From Caulobacterales bacterium (GTDB lineage Bacteria > Pseudomonadota > Alphaproteobacteria > Caulobacterales > Aquidulcibacteraceae): a stretch of 64,000 nucleotides of DNA. The position numbers and the translations under genes are program-made. A model generated the notes under the pieces. The model did no database searches and was not told the DNA's origin. It saw only the letters and a program-made list of their open reading frames with translations. Positions within the stretch are counted from its first letter, which is position 1, and each line of letters begins with the position of its first letter. Shown piece after piece: positions 53,697-63,751 of the stretch. The DNA is taken from positions 62,001 to 126,000 of the forward strand of contig JAFLCU010000003.1 of the NCBI GenBank assembly GCA_017303355.1, read 5' to 3'.

Positions 53697-55094
53697 TTAG
53701 TAGCGATAATGATCCGGCTTGAACGGACCTTCGGTCGTGACGCCGATATAATCCGCTTGGCCCTTGGACATCTTCGTCAGCTTGGCGCCGAGCTTTTCGA
53801 GATGAAGGAACGCCACCTTCTCATCAAGATGCTTCGGCAGCGTATAGACTTGGTTCTTGTAAGCCGAGCCATTGGTCCAGAGTTCGATCTGCGCCAGCGT
53901 CTGGTTGGTGAACGACGCTGACATCACGAAGCTCGGGTGGCCTGTGGCGTTGCCGAGATTCACGAGGCGGCCTTCCGACAGAAGGATGATCTTCTTGCCG
54001 TCCGGAAATTCGATGTGGTGCACCTGCGGCTTGATTTCGTCCCACTTGAAATTCTTCAGGCCAGCGACCTGAATTTCCGCATCAAAGTGGCCGATATTGC
54101 AGACGATGGCGTTGTTCTTCATCGCCCGCATGTGATCGACGGTGATGACGTCCTTGTTGCCGGTGGCGGTGACGAAAATGTCGGCGTGGGTGGCCGCCTC
54201 TTCCATCGTCACGACTTGATAGCCTTCCATCGCCGCCTGCAGCGCGCAGATCGGATCGACCTCTGTCACCATCACGCGCGCGCCGCCTTGGCGCAGCGAG
54301 GCGGCCGAGCCCTTGCCGACATCGCCATAGCCGGCGACAACCGCGACCTTGCCGGAGAGCATGACGTCAGTGCCGCGGCGGATCGCGTCGACCAGTGATT
54401 CACGGCAGCCATAGAGGTTGTCGAATTTCGACTTGGTGACGCTGTCATTCACATTGATGGCCGGGAACGGCAGATCGCCCTTTTTGGCCATTTCGTAGAG
54501 ACGATGCACGCCCGTCGTGGTTTCTTCCGAGACACCCTTCACGCTGTTGCGGATGGCTTCGTAGAAGCCGGGCTTTTGCTTCAGGTATTTCTTGATCATC
54601 GCGAAGAGCGCTTGCTCTTCTTCGTTCGAGTGATGCTCAAGGAAATCGGCGTCCTGCTCCGCCTTCGGGCCGAGCACGCACAGCAGCGTGGCGTCGCCGC
54701 CGTCGTCGAGGATCATGTTGGCGTATTCGCCGTTCGGCCATTCGAAGATGCGGTGGGCGTAGTCCCAATATTCCTCGAGCGTTTCGCCCTTGGTGGCGAA
54801 CACCGGCGTGCCCTTGGCGGCGATCGCGGCGGCGGCGTGGTCTTGCGTCGAGAAGATGTTGCACGAGGCCCAGCGGACTTCGGCGCCGAGCGCTTGCAGC
54901 GTCTCGATCAGCACGGCGGTCTGGATCGTCATGTGCAGGGAGCCGGCGATGCGCGCGCCTTTTAGCGGCTGCTTGGGGCCATATTCCTTGCGCACGGCCA
55001 TCAGGCCCGGCATTTCGGTTTCGGCGATTTCGATTTCCTTGCGGCCCCAGGCGGCAAGGCTCATGTCCTTAACGATATAATCTTGTGCGCTCAT
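53697..55094 (-). CDS. ahcY: Adenosylhomocysteinase (SAH hydrolase)
   Basis: A 465-residue NAD-dependent enzyme that splits S-adenosylhomocysteine into adenosine and homocysteine, removing the inhibitor of methyltransferases. It has [54 protein letters not shown] (substrate lysine/aspartate) and the NAD motif [17 protein letters not shown]; it ends in PDHYRY. The ATG at 55094 follows GGAGGG. Upstream frame runs through a SAH riboswitch and is not coding. The riboswitch means expression rises with SAH. Confidence 0.98.
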   Translation of the reverse strand: MSAQDYIVKDMSLAAWGRKEIEIAETEMPGLMAVRKEYGPKQPLKGARIAGSLHMTIQTAVLIETLQALGAEVRWASCNIFSTQDHAAAAIAAKGTPVFATKGETLEEYWDYAHRIFEWPNGEYANMILDDGGDATLLCVLGPKAEQDADFLEHHSNEEEQALFAMIKKYLKQKPGFYEAIRNSVKGVSEETTTGVHRLYEMAKKGDLPFPAINVNDSVTKSKFDNLYGCRESLVDAIRRGTDVMLSGKVAVVAGYGDVGKGSAASLRQGGARVMVTEVDPICALQAAMEGYQVVTMEEAATHADIFVTATGNKDVITVDHMRAMKNNAIVCNIGHFDAEIQVAGLKNFKWDEIKPQVHHIEFPDGKKIILLSEGRLVNLGNATGHPSFVMSASFTNQTLAQIELWTNGSAYKNQVYTLPKHLDEKVAFLHLEKLGAKLTKMSKGQADYIGVTTEGPFKPDHYRY

Positions 55095-55118
55095 CGCGCG
55101 CCCTCCAATCGAGAACTC

Positions 55119-55188
55119 GCGAGCGTCGTTTTCCAAATGGGAAACCCGTCGAGCCTGGCGGCTATTGCCGTCGCAACGCTCCTCGGCG
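55119..55188 (-). promoter_or_regulatory. SAH riboswitch upstream of ahcY
   Basis: Read on the minus strand the element runs CCGAGGAGCGTTGCGA, then hairpin CGGC-AATA-GCCG (55159-55170), CCAGGCTCG, a spacer, and AACGACGCTC. This follows the SAH riboswitch pattern GAGGAGCGCUGC - hairpin - CCAGGCUCG - AACGGCGCUC. P1 pairs GAGCGT (55176-55181) with ACGCTC (55121-55126). Relative to the consensus C-G pair this copy has a compensated U-A pair. CGAG/CTCG gives the pseudoknot. The 3' end lies 14 bases before the ahcY GGAGGG, consistent with control of translation. Confidence 0.88.
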
Positions 55189-55245
55189 GGCGGGCGGCTC
55201 ATAGCAAAACTCGTTCGCAACCGCAAACCGACAAGGTTGACGGCA

Positions 55246-55277
55246 ACAAAAGAGCCGCCGGGGCGCCCCGGCGGCTC
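55246..55277 (-). terminator. Intrinsic terminator of the CmpX-like gene
   Basis: A perfect 26-base palindrome, 13 base pairs (55252-55264 with 55265-55277, GAGCCGCCGGGGC arm), followed in the minus direction by TTTTGTT. It lies 25 bases past the stop at 55303, just upstream of the ahcY leader. Confidence 0.88.
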
Positions 55278-55302
55278 AATATTTTCAGGACTTTAGTTCG
55301 GC

Positions 55303-56550
55303 CTATTGGCTCGACCAGCGATCCAGCAAGCGCTTGGCCGCATCGCGACCGCCGACCCCAAAGGCGATAGCGACCGCTACCGCGATCGAGCCGAGGATCA
55401 GGCCGAAGGCCAGCACGATGATGTCGTTGGCGAGGCCCATGAAGCGCAGGCCCACGGCCGTCGCCAGCGCGATGACGCCCCAGCGCACCAAGGTCGAGAT
55501 GATCTCGGACGATGGCTTGCCTTCCTTGGCCGACGCAGCCGCCAGAATATTCGCCAGCAGAATGCCAAGCGCGATGATCACCGCGCCGAACAGCACACGC
55601 GAGGCCAAGGTCAGCACTTCGCTGAGCATGCCCGCCATGGCGCCGAACTCTAGGATGCGCGCCGCTTCCACGGCCGCGAACAGCACGATGCCGATCAGCA
55701 CAGCCAAGCCGATCATGCGCGACGGCGGGAAAGCTTTAAAATCGACCGTCTCGACGCCTGGCGTCAGATCCATCTTCTCACGGCCGACGCGGATCGGCTC
55801 GGCGTTGGCGATCGAGGAAATGATCGCGTCGAAGCCGATCGATTTCAGGCCCTCTTCCGTCAAGGTCATGATCCAGCGGCCGATGACATAGGCGATGAAG
55901 ATGATCAGCGCCGCGCCGATTACGCGCGGGATCGTCATCAGGATATTGTTCAGCATCGCCGTCGCCGGATCGGAGATCGCGCTGATATCGAGCACATCAA
56001 GTGCTGCGATCGCCACCGGAATGATGATCAACGTGAACGTGAGAATGCCCAGCAAGCGCGCGAGCCCTGGGCCGCGCGGCGTGTGTGTGAGGCCAGCATC
56101 GACCAAGCGGCGGTCGAGCTCCACGGCTTCAACCGTCGCCTCCACCATGCGGCGCACGATGGTGGCGAGCACAAAACCGATGAAGAAAATAAGCGCCGCG
56201 CCGACCACGGCCGGCAGATACGCAAGGAAACCCGCGACCATGGCGTTGAGAGGAGCGACAATGCTGGCCGCCCAATCGCCCAGCGCGTTGAGCGCGGCGA
56301 TCAAGCCCAGCAGCCACACCAGCCAATAGCCAACCTCACCGACGCGCTCGCCGACATCAACCGTCGGCTTCACGCTGCCGGCGCCATCGCGCCGCGAGAA
56401 GAATGGAATACGATCGATGCCCTTGGCGATGGCCCACTTCACAGCTTTCGCCGCAAAGTGCGCGACGATCAGGATCAGCAGCGCAAGCAGAATGCGCGGC
56501 CCCCAAAGCGAGACCCAATCCATCGCGGCTTGTTGATTTCCAGGCGTCAT
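55303..56550 (-). CDS. CmpX-like mechanosensitive-channel-related membrane protein (conserved TM helix repeats)
   Basis: A 415-residue inner-membrane protein with about ten hydrophobic segments. Repeated helix pairs such as LAYLPAVVGAALIFFIGFVL and ILMTIPRVIGAALIIFIAYV are the conserved TM-helix repeat found in CmpX/YnaI-related proteins. The end (LGSIAVAVAIAFGVGGRDAA) is the usual pore-like helix of this group. The soluble beta domain of full MscS proteins is not visible. A role in osmotic or membrane-tension sensing is inferred from family only. It has its own terminator, which separates it from ahcY. Confidence 0.8.
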   Translation of the reverse strand: MTPGNQQAAMDWVSLWGPRILLALLILIVAHFAAKAVKWAIAKGIDRIPFFSRRDGAGSVKPTVDVGERVGEVGYWLVWLLGLIAALNALGDWAASIVAPLNAMVAGFLAYLPAVVGAALIFFIGFVLATIVRRMVEATVEAVELDRRLVDAGLTHTPRGPGLARLLGILTFTLIIIPVAIAALDVLDISAISDPATAMLNNILMTIPRVIGAALIIFIAYVIGRWIMTLTEEGLKSIGFDAIISSIANAEPIRVGREKMDLTPGVETVDFKAFPPSRMIGLAVLIGIVLFAAVEAARILEFGAMAGMLSEVLTLASRVLFGAVIIALGILLANILAAASAKEGKPSSEIISTLVRWGVIALATAVGLRFMGLANDIIVLAFGLILGSIAVAVAIAFGVGGRDAAKRLLDRWSSQ

Positions 56551-56743
56551 ATGAGCAGTCCTCCCTCACGAGGCGTGATCAAAGATCGCCTAGTGTTCGG
56601 CCTGCCCGCCCCGAATGCAAAGGATTTGCGCGCGGCAGGCGTGCTTACGGCGTGTTGCAGCCGCGAAAGATTCGCCTGCCGCGCGCGTAGGACGAGATGT
56701 GCGGCTCTGGCCTTCGCTTTTCGAATGCCGCATAAGCCCGGCC

Positions 56744-57703
56744 ATGACCGACGCCTCGCCCCGCCACGATTGGACCCGCGCTGAAATCGAGGCGCTGTTC
56801 GCGCTGCCTTTCCCCGAATTGGTGTTCCGCGCAGCGAGCGTGCATCGCGCGCATTTCGCGGCCGATGAGGTTCAGCTCTCGCAATTGCTTTCGGTGAAGA
56901 CCGGTGGTTGCGCCGAGAATTGCGGCTATTGCAGCCAATCGTCACATTTCAAAACCGGCCTCGCCGCCTCGAAGCTGATGGCGGTGGACGACGTGCTGGC
57001 GGCCGCCAAGCGGGCCAAGGCCGGCGGCGCGCAACGCTTCTGCATGGGCGCCGCATGGCGCGACATCAAGGAACGCGACATGCCGCAACTGACGGCGATG
57101 ATCAGCGCCGTCAAAGCCGAAGGCCTCGAAACCTGCGCCACGCTCGGCATGATGACGCGCGAACAAGCGCAAGCGCTGAAGGACGCGGGCCTCGATTATT
57201 ACAACCACAACCTCGACACCTCGCCCGAATATTATTCCAGCGTGGTGACGACGCGCACCTATGACGAGCGCCTCGATACGCTGGCGCATGTGCGCGCCGT
57301 GGGCATGAGCACGTGCTGCGGCGGCATTGTCGGCATGGGCGAAAGCCGCGCCGATCGCGCTGGCCTGCTGCACGCGCTGGCGACATTGCCGGAGCACCCG
57401 GATTCGCTGCCCGTGAACGCCCTCGTGCCAATCGAAGGCACGCCGCTGGGCGACAGCGCTCCGATCGATGGTCTTGAATTCGTGCGCACGATCGCGGTGG
57501 CGCGGATCGTCTGCCCAAAGAGCATGGTGCGCCTCTCGGCGGGCCGCGAGCAGATGAGCCGCGAGTTGCAAGCGCTGTGCTTCCTGGCCGGCGCCAACTC
57601 GATCTTCATCGGCGATCGCTTACTGACGACGTCAAACCCAAAGCTCGACAACGACACGCAATTGTTCGCCGATCTCGGCCTCAAGCCGATGGCGGCGCAC
57701 TAG
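56744..57703 (+). CDS. bioB: Biotin synthase
   Basis: A 319-residue radical-SAM enzyme that inserts sulfur into dethiobiotin. The [4Fe-4S]/SAM motif [14 protein letters not shown] is present, with the later [20 protein letters not shown] and the arginine of [10 protein letters not shown], which liganding studies assign to the [2Fe-2S] site. The ATG at 56744 is the first start that fits the family N-terminus; only a weak ribosome-binding site is seen. No other bio genes are in the window. Confidence 0.96.
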   Translation: MTDASPRHDWTRAEIEALFALPFPELVFRAASVHRAHFAADEVQLSQLLSVKTGGCAENCGYCSQSSHFKTGLAASKLMAVDDVLAAAKRAKAGGAQRFCMGAAWRDIKERDMPQLTAMISAVKAEGLETCATLGMMTREQAQALKDAGLDYYNHNLDTSPEYYSSVVTTRTYDERLDTLAHVRAVGMSTCCGGIVGMGESRADRAGLLHALATLPEHPDSLPVNALVPIEGTPLGDSAPIDGLEFVRTIAVARIVCPKSMVRLSAGREQMSRELQALCFLAGANSIFIGDRLLTTSNPKLDNDTQLFADLGLKPMAAH

Positions 57704-57712
57704 GCGCGCGCC

Positions 57713-59398
57713 TCAAGCGCCGCCAAGCACGGCGACGCATCGCGCCAACCGATCATCGCGCAAATCACTGGCGAGTTCGAGCTGCTGCAGCGTGTAGGTC
57801 CCGCGCCCGCGCGGCATGTAGGAAAAGCTGCGCTCGGTTTCGCCGTCGCGGACGAGATAGATGATTTCGCGTTCAGAATCGCCAATTTCTCCATTGACGC
57901 GGCGGATCAGCACCATGCCATCGCGCACGCCAGCGGCGTAAGCGGGGAGGTCTGGATCGACACCCGTGATGACATTGCCATTGGCTGTCGTGGCTTCGAT
58001 GTCGAAACCACGATGGAATGGGGCCAGCTCGCGGGTTACGATACGGCCGCACGGCGCGAACACATTCTCAGGCAAAAGCACGATGGCGCCCTGTTCGGCG
58101 AACGCCGCGAGATCGTTTGAAATATCAACGCCAAAGCGCTGCGTGACGATCGGCAGCATCGGCGCGGCGTCCAGCGGATCGCCAGCCCGCGCGCGATCAC
58201 GCATCTCAAGAATGACATCATCGAGATCACGGCCTTGCTGGCGCAGACGCTGATCCCAGAGCGTCGCCAACAGGCGGCCGCGCTGATACGGCAATTGCTG
58301 CACGTCGCCGTCATTCCAGAAATCGGCGAGGATGCGCGCATTGGGTGCGGCGCGCACCGGCGATTGCGCATAGGCGCGAAGCATCGTGTTGAGGTCCGCG
58401 GCGAAATCTTGCGGCGTCCACAAGCCTTCGCGCACCAGGACGCGGCCGGTGAAGAAATCGGTGAAGCCTTCCGACAACCAATAATTCGCGGCCTCGCCCT
58501 CTTCCGGCATGCCGCCGATGCGGCCCGGAATCCAAGTGTGCAATCCTTCATGCGCAAGCGTGCGCGCGATCGGCCGCGCTTCGGCATTGGGTGTTGCGAA
58601 GAAGGCGAACGCGTCATCGAGGCCGGTGCCGCCGATCGAGAGCCAGCCTGGATTTGGCGTGTGCAATTGCACGACGGTGACGAGATAGGGCGAAGATTCA
58701 TCGCCGAAGAAACGGCGTTGGCCGGCGATAATTTCCGCGACTTGCGCCGTGAAATCCGCGTCGGTGAAGCTCCATTGGCCGCGGATGCCGACCCGCACAT
58801 TGGGGTCGGCGCCGTGCAGCACGCGAAAATCTCCGCCCACCGTCACGCTGGTGCGCGCACGCGCAAGCGCCAGGCCGTCATGTTCAAGGTCGGATGCGAA
58901 ATTCCAGCCGCGCGGCAGATTGCGCACCCGCAGCCGCACCGGCGACGCGCCATCGAGCGAAGGCTCGATCAAGGCGGCGTTGCCGATCAGATGAAAATAG
59001 CCGGGACGAATGATGGGGCGATAGGGATTGCCTTCGCCAGCGGAAGGCTCGCCCTCCCAATCCTGGATCACGCGATAGCGCACATGAATGCGCGCGTTGG
59101 GCCGATGCGTGAGCGAGCGCGTCGCCGGCTCTTCGTCATCGTGCAGCGTGGCGCCGGAGACGACCTCGATCGCTTCAAGGCCGCGCCACAATTCCGGCTG
59201 GCCGCCCCAGCTATCGGGCAGCAGCAGCGCCGTTGTGCCATCCGCTTCGCCACGGAAGCGCAAATCGATCTGCACCGCGCTCAGCGCGCCGCGCTGCATG
59301 ATCGGCGTCAGCGTGTACTCAACGCGCTCAGGCGCGGCGAAACCGGCGCATGCAAAGAGCGCGGCCAGAGCGGCGATAAAATTCCGTGGCTTGGACAT
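57713..59398 (-). CDS. Exported M61-like (glycyl aminopeptidase family) metallopeptidase
   Basis: A 561-residue protein. A signal peptide (residues 1-22, ending CAGFAA) is followed by an N-terminal beta domain. The gluzincin site is HEGLH at 283-287, with Glu310 in WLSEGFTDFF as the third zinc ligand. A C-terminal PDZ-like domain follows (ITGVDPDLPAYAAGVRDGMV). The pattern fits the M61 family, though the active-site spacing is slightly compressed. It is probably periplasmic. It is convergent with bioB (nine-base gap) and lies downstream of ptsH on the same strand. Confidence 0.83.
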   Translation of the reverse strand: MSKPRNFIAALAALFACAGFAAPERVEYTLTPIMQRGALSAVQIDLRFRGEADGTTALLLPDSWGGQPELWRGLEAIEVVSGATLHDDEEPATRSLTHRPNARIHVRYRVIQDWEGEPSAGEGNPYRPIIRPGYFHLIGNAALIEPSLDGASPVRLRVRNLPRGWNFASDLEHDGLALARARTSVTVGGDFRVLHGADPNVRVGIRGQWSFTDADFTAQVAEIIAGQRRFFGDESSPYLVTVVQLHTPNPGWLSIGGTGLDDAFAFFATPNAEARPIARTLAHEGLHTWIPGRIGGMPEEGEAANYWLSEGFTDFFTGRVLVREGLWTPQDFAADLNTMLRAYAQSPVRAAPNARILADFWNDGDVQQLPYQRGRLLATLWDQRLRQQGRDLDDVILEMRDRARAGDPLDAAPMLPIVTQRFGVDISNDLAAFAEQGAIVLLPENVFAPCGRIVTRELAPFHRGFDIEATTANGNVITGVDPDLPAYAAGVRDGMVLIRRVNGEIGDSEREIIYLVRDGETERSFSYMPRGRGTYTLQQLELASDLRDDRLARCVAVLGGA

Positions 59399-59459
59399 CT
59401 TCCCCTCGTCTGGCCCTCAGATGCGGGGATTGCGGCAAAGTCTGGGCAGCGGCGCCCGA

Positions 59460-59735
59460 TCACTCGCCTTCGTGAAATTTCGCGACGATCAGCGCTTCCA
59501 ACACGTCGAGCGCTTCCTGCGCGGCGGGGCCTTCGGCTTCCAGTTCGATCTCCGAACCGATGCCCGCGCCCAGCATCATCAAATCCATCAGCGAGCGCGC
59601 ATCCGCCTCCTCGCCCTCGCGACGCACCATGATGATGGTGTCGTCATAGCCGAGCGCGATCTCGGCAACCTTGCGCGAGGCGCGGGCGTGCAGCCCGCGA
59701 ATATTGGTGATTGCTACGGTTCGTTTCAGCCCCAT
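59460..59735 (-). CDS. ptsH: HPr-family phosphocarrier (PTS-Ntr type)
   Basis: A 91-residue phosphocarrier. The phosphorylation histidine is His16 in RGLHARASRK. Ser48 in ARSLMDLMMLGAG is the regulatory serine normally phosphorylated by HPr kinase. It lies 23 bases downstream of an EIIA gene, behind chvI-chvG. In Alphaproteobacteria this incomplete PTS is regulatory rather than a sugar transporter. HprK is not encoded where it is usually found. Confidence 0.93.
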   Translation of the reverse strand: MGLKRTVAITNIRGLHARASRKVAEIALGYDDTIIMVRREGEEADARSLMDLMMLGAGIGSEIELEAEGPAAQEALDVLEALIVAKFHEGE

Positions 59736-59758
59736 CCCCAGGCCTTGTTCTTGTTTTC

Positions 59759-60169
59759 TTACTGAGCCGGGCCGCCGGCCAATTCGACCGACGCTACCCG
59801 AATGTAGCGCCGGCCAGCATCTTGCGCGGCCAACGCCGCTTCCGGAAGCTTCATCCGATCGCGCACCTCGGCGAGCTTGATCAGCATCGGCAGATTCACG
59901 CCGGCGATCACCTCGATTTTCACCTGGTTGATCACCGAGATGGCGAGGTTCGACGGCGTGCCGCCGAACATGTCCGTGAGGATCACCACGCCATCGCCGC
60001 GATCGACCGCGCGCACGGCGTCCAGAATATCGGCGCGCCGTTCTTCCATGTTGTCATAAGGGCCGATGGCGACAGCGCGCATCTGGTCTTGAGGCCCGAG
60101 CACGTGCTCCGCCGCGGCGACAAACTCGTCCGCCAAGCGACCGTGGCTTACCACGACGACGCCAATCAT
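59759..60169 (-). CDS. PTS EIIA component, mannose/fructose type
   Basis: A 136-residue EIIA(Man)-fold protein. The phosphorylated histidine is His9 in VVVSHGRLADEF, and VILTDMFGGTPSNLA is the conserved core. The ATG follows GGGAG. No EIIB, EIIC or EIID subunit accompanies it, so its role is regulatory. It sits between chvG and ptsH; the 108 bases upstream contain nothing that resembles hprK. Confidence 0.9.
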   Translation of the reverse strand: MIGVVVVSHGRLADEFVAAAEHVLGPQDQMRAVAIGPYDNMEERRADILDAVRAVDRGDGVVILTDMFGGTPSNLAISVINQVKIEVIAGVNLPMLIKLAEVRDRMKLPEAALAAQDAGRRYIRVASVELAGGPAQ

Positions 60170-60277
60170 TCCGTGCTCCCGCCACCCGCCAGGGGGTCAT
60201 GTGAGGGGGCGTACCATATCCTTTCGCGGTTGCGAGAAAAGCGAAAGCCGCACGCCTCGTGCAGTTTTCGACAAGCC

Positions 60278-61912
60278 TCAGCTTTTCGGGGCGCTGGCCA
60301 GCGGTAATTCCACCACAAGGCGAGCGCCGGCGCGGGGATTTCCGCCCTTTTCGATGTTCTGCGCGTAGATTCGGCCCTGATGCGCCGTGACGATCTGGCG
60401 TGCAATCGAGAGGCCAAGGCCAGAATTGCCGCCAAACGCCGTCCCCTTCGGGCGCTGGGTGTAGAATCGCTCGAACACGGTTTCGAGATTCTCCGCCGGG
60501 ATACCCGGCCCTTCATCCTCCACCATGGCGCGAACGACTTGACCTTCCTTGGTTCGCGCCACCGACGCCGAGACCGTGACCATCCCGCCCTCGGGACTGA
60601 ACGAGCGGGCGTTGTCGATCAGATTGCGGAAGACTTGGCCCAGCGGCCCAGCCTGGCCGATCACGAACGCGCCCTCGGGCTTGGCGCCCTTGAACAGGAT
60701 TTCAGCGTGCGCCTTTTCGCCCGGCGGCGTCGCGTAGGCGCGCGTGAGTTCAAACAGCAAGCCACCGAGATCGACTTGGCCTTGATCGCCCAAAGCGGTT
60801 TCCGCCTCGATGCGGCTGGCGCGGGCGATATCGGTGATCAGACGATCAAGCCGCTGCACATCCTGGGCGACAATGGCCAGCATCTGGCTTTGCTGCTCCG
60901 GCGTCGTCGCCGCGCGCGCCGAAGCGACGGCCGATTGGATCGAAGCCAGCGGGTTCTTGATCTCGTGGCTGACGTCGGCGGCGAAGCGTTGATTGGCGTC
61001 GATGCGATCGGCGAGCGCGCCCGTCATCTGCTCGATCGAATGGCCAAGCGCGCCGATTTCGTCCTTGCGCTTTGAAACGTCCGGCAGCGAAAGGCGCGTG
61101 GCGCCCGTGAGACGCAGGCTGTCGGCGGCGGCGGCAAGGCGCTCGATCGGCAAGGCGATGAAGAGCGCAAGCAAAAGAGAGGAAAGAAAGATCGCAATCG
61201 TAGCGCCGAGCACGAAAGGAATCATGCTGGCGCGTTCGGCCACGAGAATGCGCTCCACGTCGGCGCTCTCGACCGTCACCGCGCCCAGCACGGCCTGAAC
61301 ACGCCGCAACGGCAGGGTCACGGTCACCACGCGCTCGCCCTTCTCGTTCAAACGCTCGCCGCGTGAGATTTCGCCAGCAAGAGCGCGATCGAATTCCTGC
61401 TGCTGCGTGATCGTCGGCCGCCATGGCGTCAGCCGCAGATATTCCACCTGCCGCGCCGCGTCCTCGATGCGCTGGCCGATATTGCCGCTCTCGGAGGCCG
61501 TGAGCGGGCTCTCCTCCAAACGATCATAGATGACGTCCGTGTCGGCGATCAGCCGCCCGTCGGACGCATAGACACGAACCCGAGGGCCAGCCGCGCCAGG
61601 GCGCGCGCCCTCGGCGATCGGCGGCAGCAAACGGCGCAACACATCGCGCACCGCGGGTTCATGGATGTACGGATACGGATCGCCCTGCACCGTGCCGGTT
61701 TCAATCAGCAGATTGGTGATCAGCTCGCCCTGCGTGCGCAGATTGCGGAATTGCGCATCGGTCAGGCCGGCGCGCATTTCGGTGAGCAGAAGCACGCCGA
61801 TGACCAGGAAACCCAGCCCGACGAAATTCCAGAGGAAGATGATGCGGGCGATGCGCGAACGCGCGACCGCCCGTAATCCTTCAGCTCTCGTTGTATCTGT
61901 AGCCGACGCCAT
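60278..61912 (-). CDS. chvG: ChvG-type sensor histidine kinase
   Basis: A 544-residue membrane kinase. TM1 is [20 protein letters not shown], a periplasmic sensor of ~200 residues follows, then TM2 ([20 protein letters not shown]), HAMP, HisKA with the H-box [15 protein letters not shown], and HATPase ([36 protein letters not shown]). ChvG/ChvI systems respond to acid, envelope or osmotic stress in Alphaproteobacteria. The ATG at 61912 overlaps the chvI end by 32 bases and lacks a clear ribosome-binding site, so it probably relies on translational coupling. Confidence 0.92.
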   Translation of the reverse strand: MASATDTTRAEGLRAVARSRIARIIFLWNFVGLGFLVIGVLLLTEMRAGLTDAQFRNLRTQGELITNLLIETGTVQGDPYPYIHEPAVRDVLRRLLPPIAEGARPGAAGPRVRVYASDGRLIADTDVIYDRLEESPLTASESGNIGQRIEDAARQVEYLRLTPWRPTITQQQEFDRALAGEISRGERLNEKGERVVTVTLPLRRVQAVLGAVTVESADVERILVAERASMIPFVLGATIAIFLSSLLLALFIALPIERLAAAADSLRLTGATRLSLPDVSKRKDEIGALGHSIEQMTGALADRIDANQRFAADVSHEIKNPLASIQSAVASARAATTPEQQSQMLAIVAQDVQRLDRLITDIARASRIEAETALGDQGQVDLGGLLFELTRAYATPPGEKAHAEILFKGAKPEGAFVIGQAGPLGQVFRNLIDNARSFSPEGGMVTVSASVARTKEGQVVRAMVEDEGPGIPAENLETVFERFYTQRPKGTAFGGNSGLGLSIARQIVTAHQGRIYAQNIEKGGNPRAGARLVVELPLASAPKS

Positions 61913-62579
61913 AAAGGGTTTCGATCGCGTCGAAGGTGTCGTCGATGTCGCGGAATTTTTTGCGGAGCCGCTTGATGTGGCTGTCGATGGTGCGGTCGTC
62001 GACATAGACTTGGTCGTCATAGGCAGCGTCCATCAGCTGATCGCGGCTCTTCACATAGCCGGGGCGCTGCGCAAGCGCTTGCAGGATCAAAAACTCGGTG
62101 ACGGTGAGGCGAACCTGTTCGCCCTTCCAGGTGCAGGCGTGGCGGTTCGGGTCGAGCGTGAGCTCGCCGCGCACGATCGGCTTCTTGTCGCCCACGGCTT
62201 CCGCGCCCGGCGCGCCCGCGCGCGTGCGACGCAGCAGCGCCTTCACGCGCTCGTTCAACAGGCGCTGCGAGAACGGCTTGGTGATGTAGTCGTCGGCGCC
62301 GACATTGAAGCCGACGACCTCGTCCATCTCATCGTCCTTCGAGGTGAGGAAGATGACGGGCAGGTTCGAGCCCTGGCGCAAACGGCGCAGCACCTCGACG
62401 CCATCCATGCGGGGCATCTTGATGTCGAGGATGGCCAGATCAGGCGGCGTTTCGGAGAGCGCCGCAAGTGCTGTCGCGCCATCCGTATAGGTGCGGACGG
62501 TGTAGCCCTCGCCTTCGAAAAAGACCTTCAGGGAAGCGAGGATGTTCTCGTCGTCGTCGACAAGGGCGAGCGTTGCCAT
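61881..62579 (-). CDS. chvI: ChvI-type OmpR-family response regulator
   Basis: A 232-residue regulator. The receiver domain has [14 protein letters not shown], phospho-acceptor aspartate in [13 protein letters not shown] and lysine in FLTSKDDE. The winged-helix domain ends with [20 protein letters not shown] and [10 protein letters not shown], the usual ChvI sequence. It is the first gene of the chvI-chvG-EIIA-ptsH run. Confidence 0.95.
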   Translation of the reverse strand: MATLALVDDDENILASLKVFFEGEGYTVRTYTDGATALAALSETPPDLAILDIKMPRMDGVEVLRRLRQGSNLPVIFLTSKDDEMDEVVGFNVGADDYITKPFSQRLLNERVKALLRRTRAGAPGAEAVGDKKPIVRGELTLDPNRHACTWKGEQVRLTVTEFLILQALAQRPGYVKSRDQLMDAAYDDQVYVDDRTIDSHIKRLRKKFRDIDDTFDAIETLYGVGYRYNES

Positions 62580-62754
62580 AGGGGAGCCGGACTTTCCTAA
62601 CCTAACCGTAATGAAGCAATAAAGGCAGTCTTAGACGCCATTGTGGCGGAGTTAAACCGCCAGAGCCTCTATTCCAGGACCAAAGCGCTGCATCACCTAG
62701 TTTTGTTCCAGCGCTCTGGATAGCCTTTCCCCAACAAAGAGCGGGAGGAAATGC

Positions 62755-63123
62755 ATGGGCTGGCGCGTCCTGTTCGCCCTGGCGGCGCTTTATAATTTGG
62801 CCGTGGGCGGCGCGATGCTGGCGGCGCCTGGCGCGCTCGCCCCACAGCTGAGCGTCGAGGGCGCGGGCGCGCCGTTTGCGCTCATGATGTCCGGCTTGCT
62901 GATGTTTGGCGTGGGCTACGCGATGACGGCGCGCGATCCGGCCGGCAATCGCGGCATCGTCTGGATCGGCATGATCGGCAAGATTGGCGCGGCGGCGTTG
63001 GGGACGATCCAGTATCAGGCGGGCATCGTGCAATTCTCGACCTTCGCGCTGGGCATGGGCGATCTGGTGTTCGTGGCGTTGTTTGCATTGTTCCTTTGGC
63101 GCGGGCCGCGCCTCACGCGTTAA
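62755..63123 (+). CDS. Small membrane protein, four predicted helices
   Basis: A 122-residue hydrophobic protein with four helices (about residues 5-25, 40-60, 68-88 and 95-115). The start has a good GGAGG six bases before ATG. Its composition resembles the DoxX/small integral-membrane group, but no diagnostic motif is present and I do not assign a function. The stop overlaps the convergent SUKH gene by four bases. Confidence 0.72.
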   Translation: MGWRVLFALAALYNLAVGGAMLAAPGALAPQLSVEGAGAPFALMMSGLLMFGVGYAMTARDPAGNRGIVWIGMIGKIGAAALGTIQYQAGIVQFSTFALGMGDLVFVALFALFLWRGPRLTR

Positions 63124-63566
63124 GCGCCGGCCCGATCGATCGCGCAAAAGCCAGCGATCCAAGCCGCGAAACTCGGCGCGGTTTTCTCAACGGCGCGCGC
63201 CTCTATGTCCCAAAACCACACCGCCTCACCGCCACGGCGGAAGCAATAGAGATCGCCGCCGCTGTCGCGCGCGAAGGCGATGCAATCGCGCGGCAGACCC
63301 AGTTGGCGCCACGTCTCCGTGGTGGCGACGATTTCATCGTCAGTCATGAAATCCTGAATGTCGCCCGTCTCTAAACCCCGCTCGGCGACGATATCGAGCA
63401 GCTCAAGCGTGGCGCTGGCCGCGCCCAATTGCAGCAACGCCTCGCGATAGATTTTTGGAAACGCGATGCCCAACCGACGCTCCGCCGCCGCCAGATCATC
63501 CGCCGCGACCGGCGTAGGCGCCTTTTCCGCGTCTGCCCATTTCTGGATGAAGGCGGCGTAGGTCAT
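63120..63566 (-). CDS. SMI1/KNR4 (SUKH) family protein
   Basis: A 148-residue protein. AAERRLGIAFPKIYREAL is the family's N-terminal signature, and the later IAFARDSGGDLYCF and VWFWDIEARAV match its beta-sheet core. SUKH proteins are often immunity proteins of contact-dependent or polymorphic toxins, but here no toxin gene is adjacent, so the role is open. Confidence 0.85.
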   Translation of the reverse strand: MTYAAFIQKWADAEKAPTPVAADDLAAAERRLGIAFPKIYREALLQLGAASATLELLDIVAERGLETGDIQDFMTDDEIVATTETWRQLGLPRDCIAFARDSGGDLYCFRRGGEAVWFWDIEARAVEKTAPSFAAWIAGFCAIDRAGA

Positions 63567-63655
63567 GCGCCTTGTCTAGCTTAAGACATCACGGGTTGCA
63601 TCCGCTTTCGCGTAAGTCGCGCGACGATCTTCAAACCTGCACCAATATGCACCGC

Positions 63656-63751
63656 AATATGGACCGCCGGCGCCTCGCCGGCGCTTCTCGTTCTGCCGCA
63701 ATCTGCGCAAATTGAAACACCGATGCCGGCGAGGCGCCGGCGGTCCATATT
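63656..63751. repeat. Palindromic repeat, family 1, overlapping the polA stop
   Basis: A perfect 27-base inverted repeat (63656-63682 and 63725-63751, starting AATATGGACCGCCGGCGCC) is spaced by 42 bases. The right arm overlaps two bases of the polA stop codon (63750-63752). It probably acts as the polA transcription terminator. Confidence 0.85.

Noticed and set aside
63120..63566. SUKH protein as part of a toxin-immunity island
   Set aside because: No polymorphic toxin, Rhs, CDI or secretion gene is near; the neighbours are chvI, a small membrane protein and polA.
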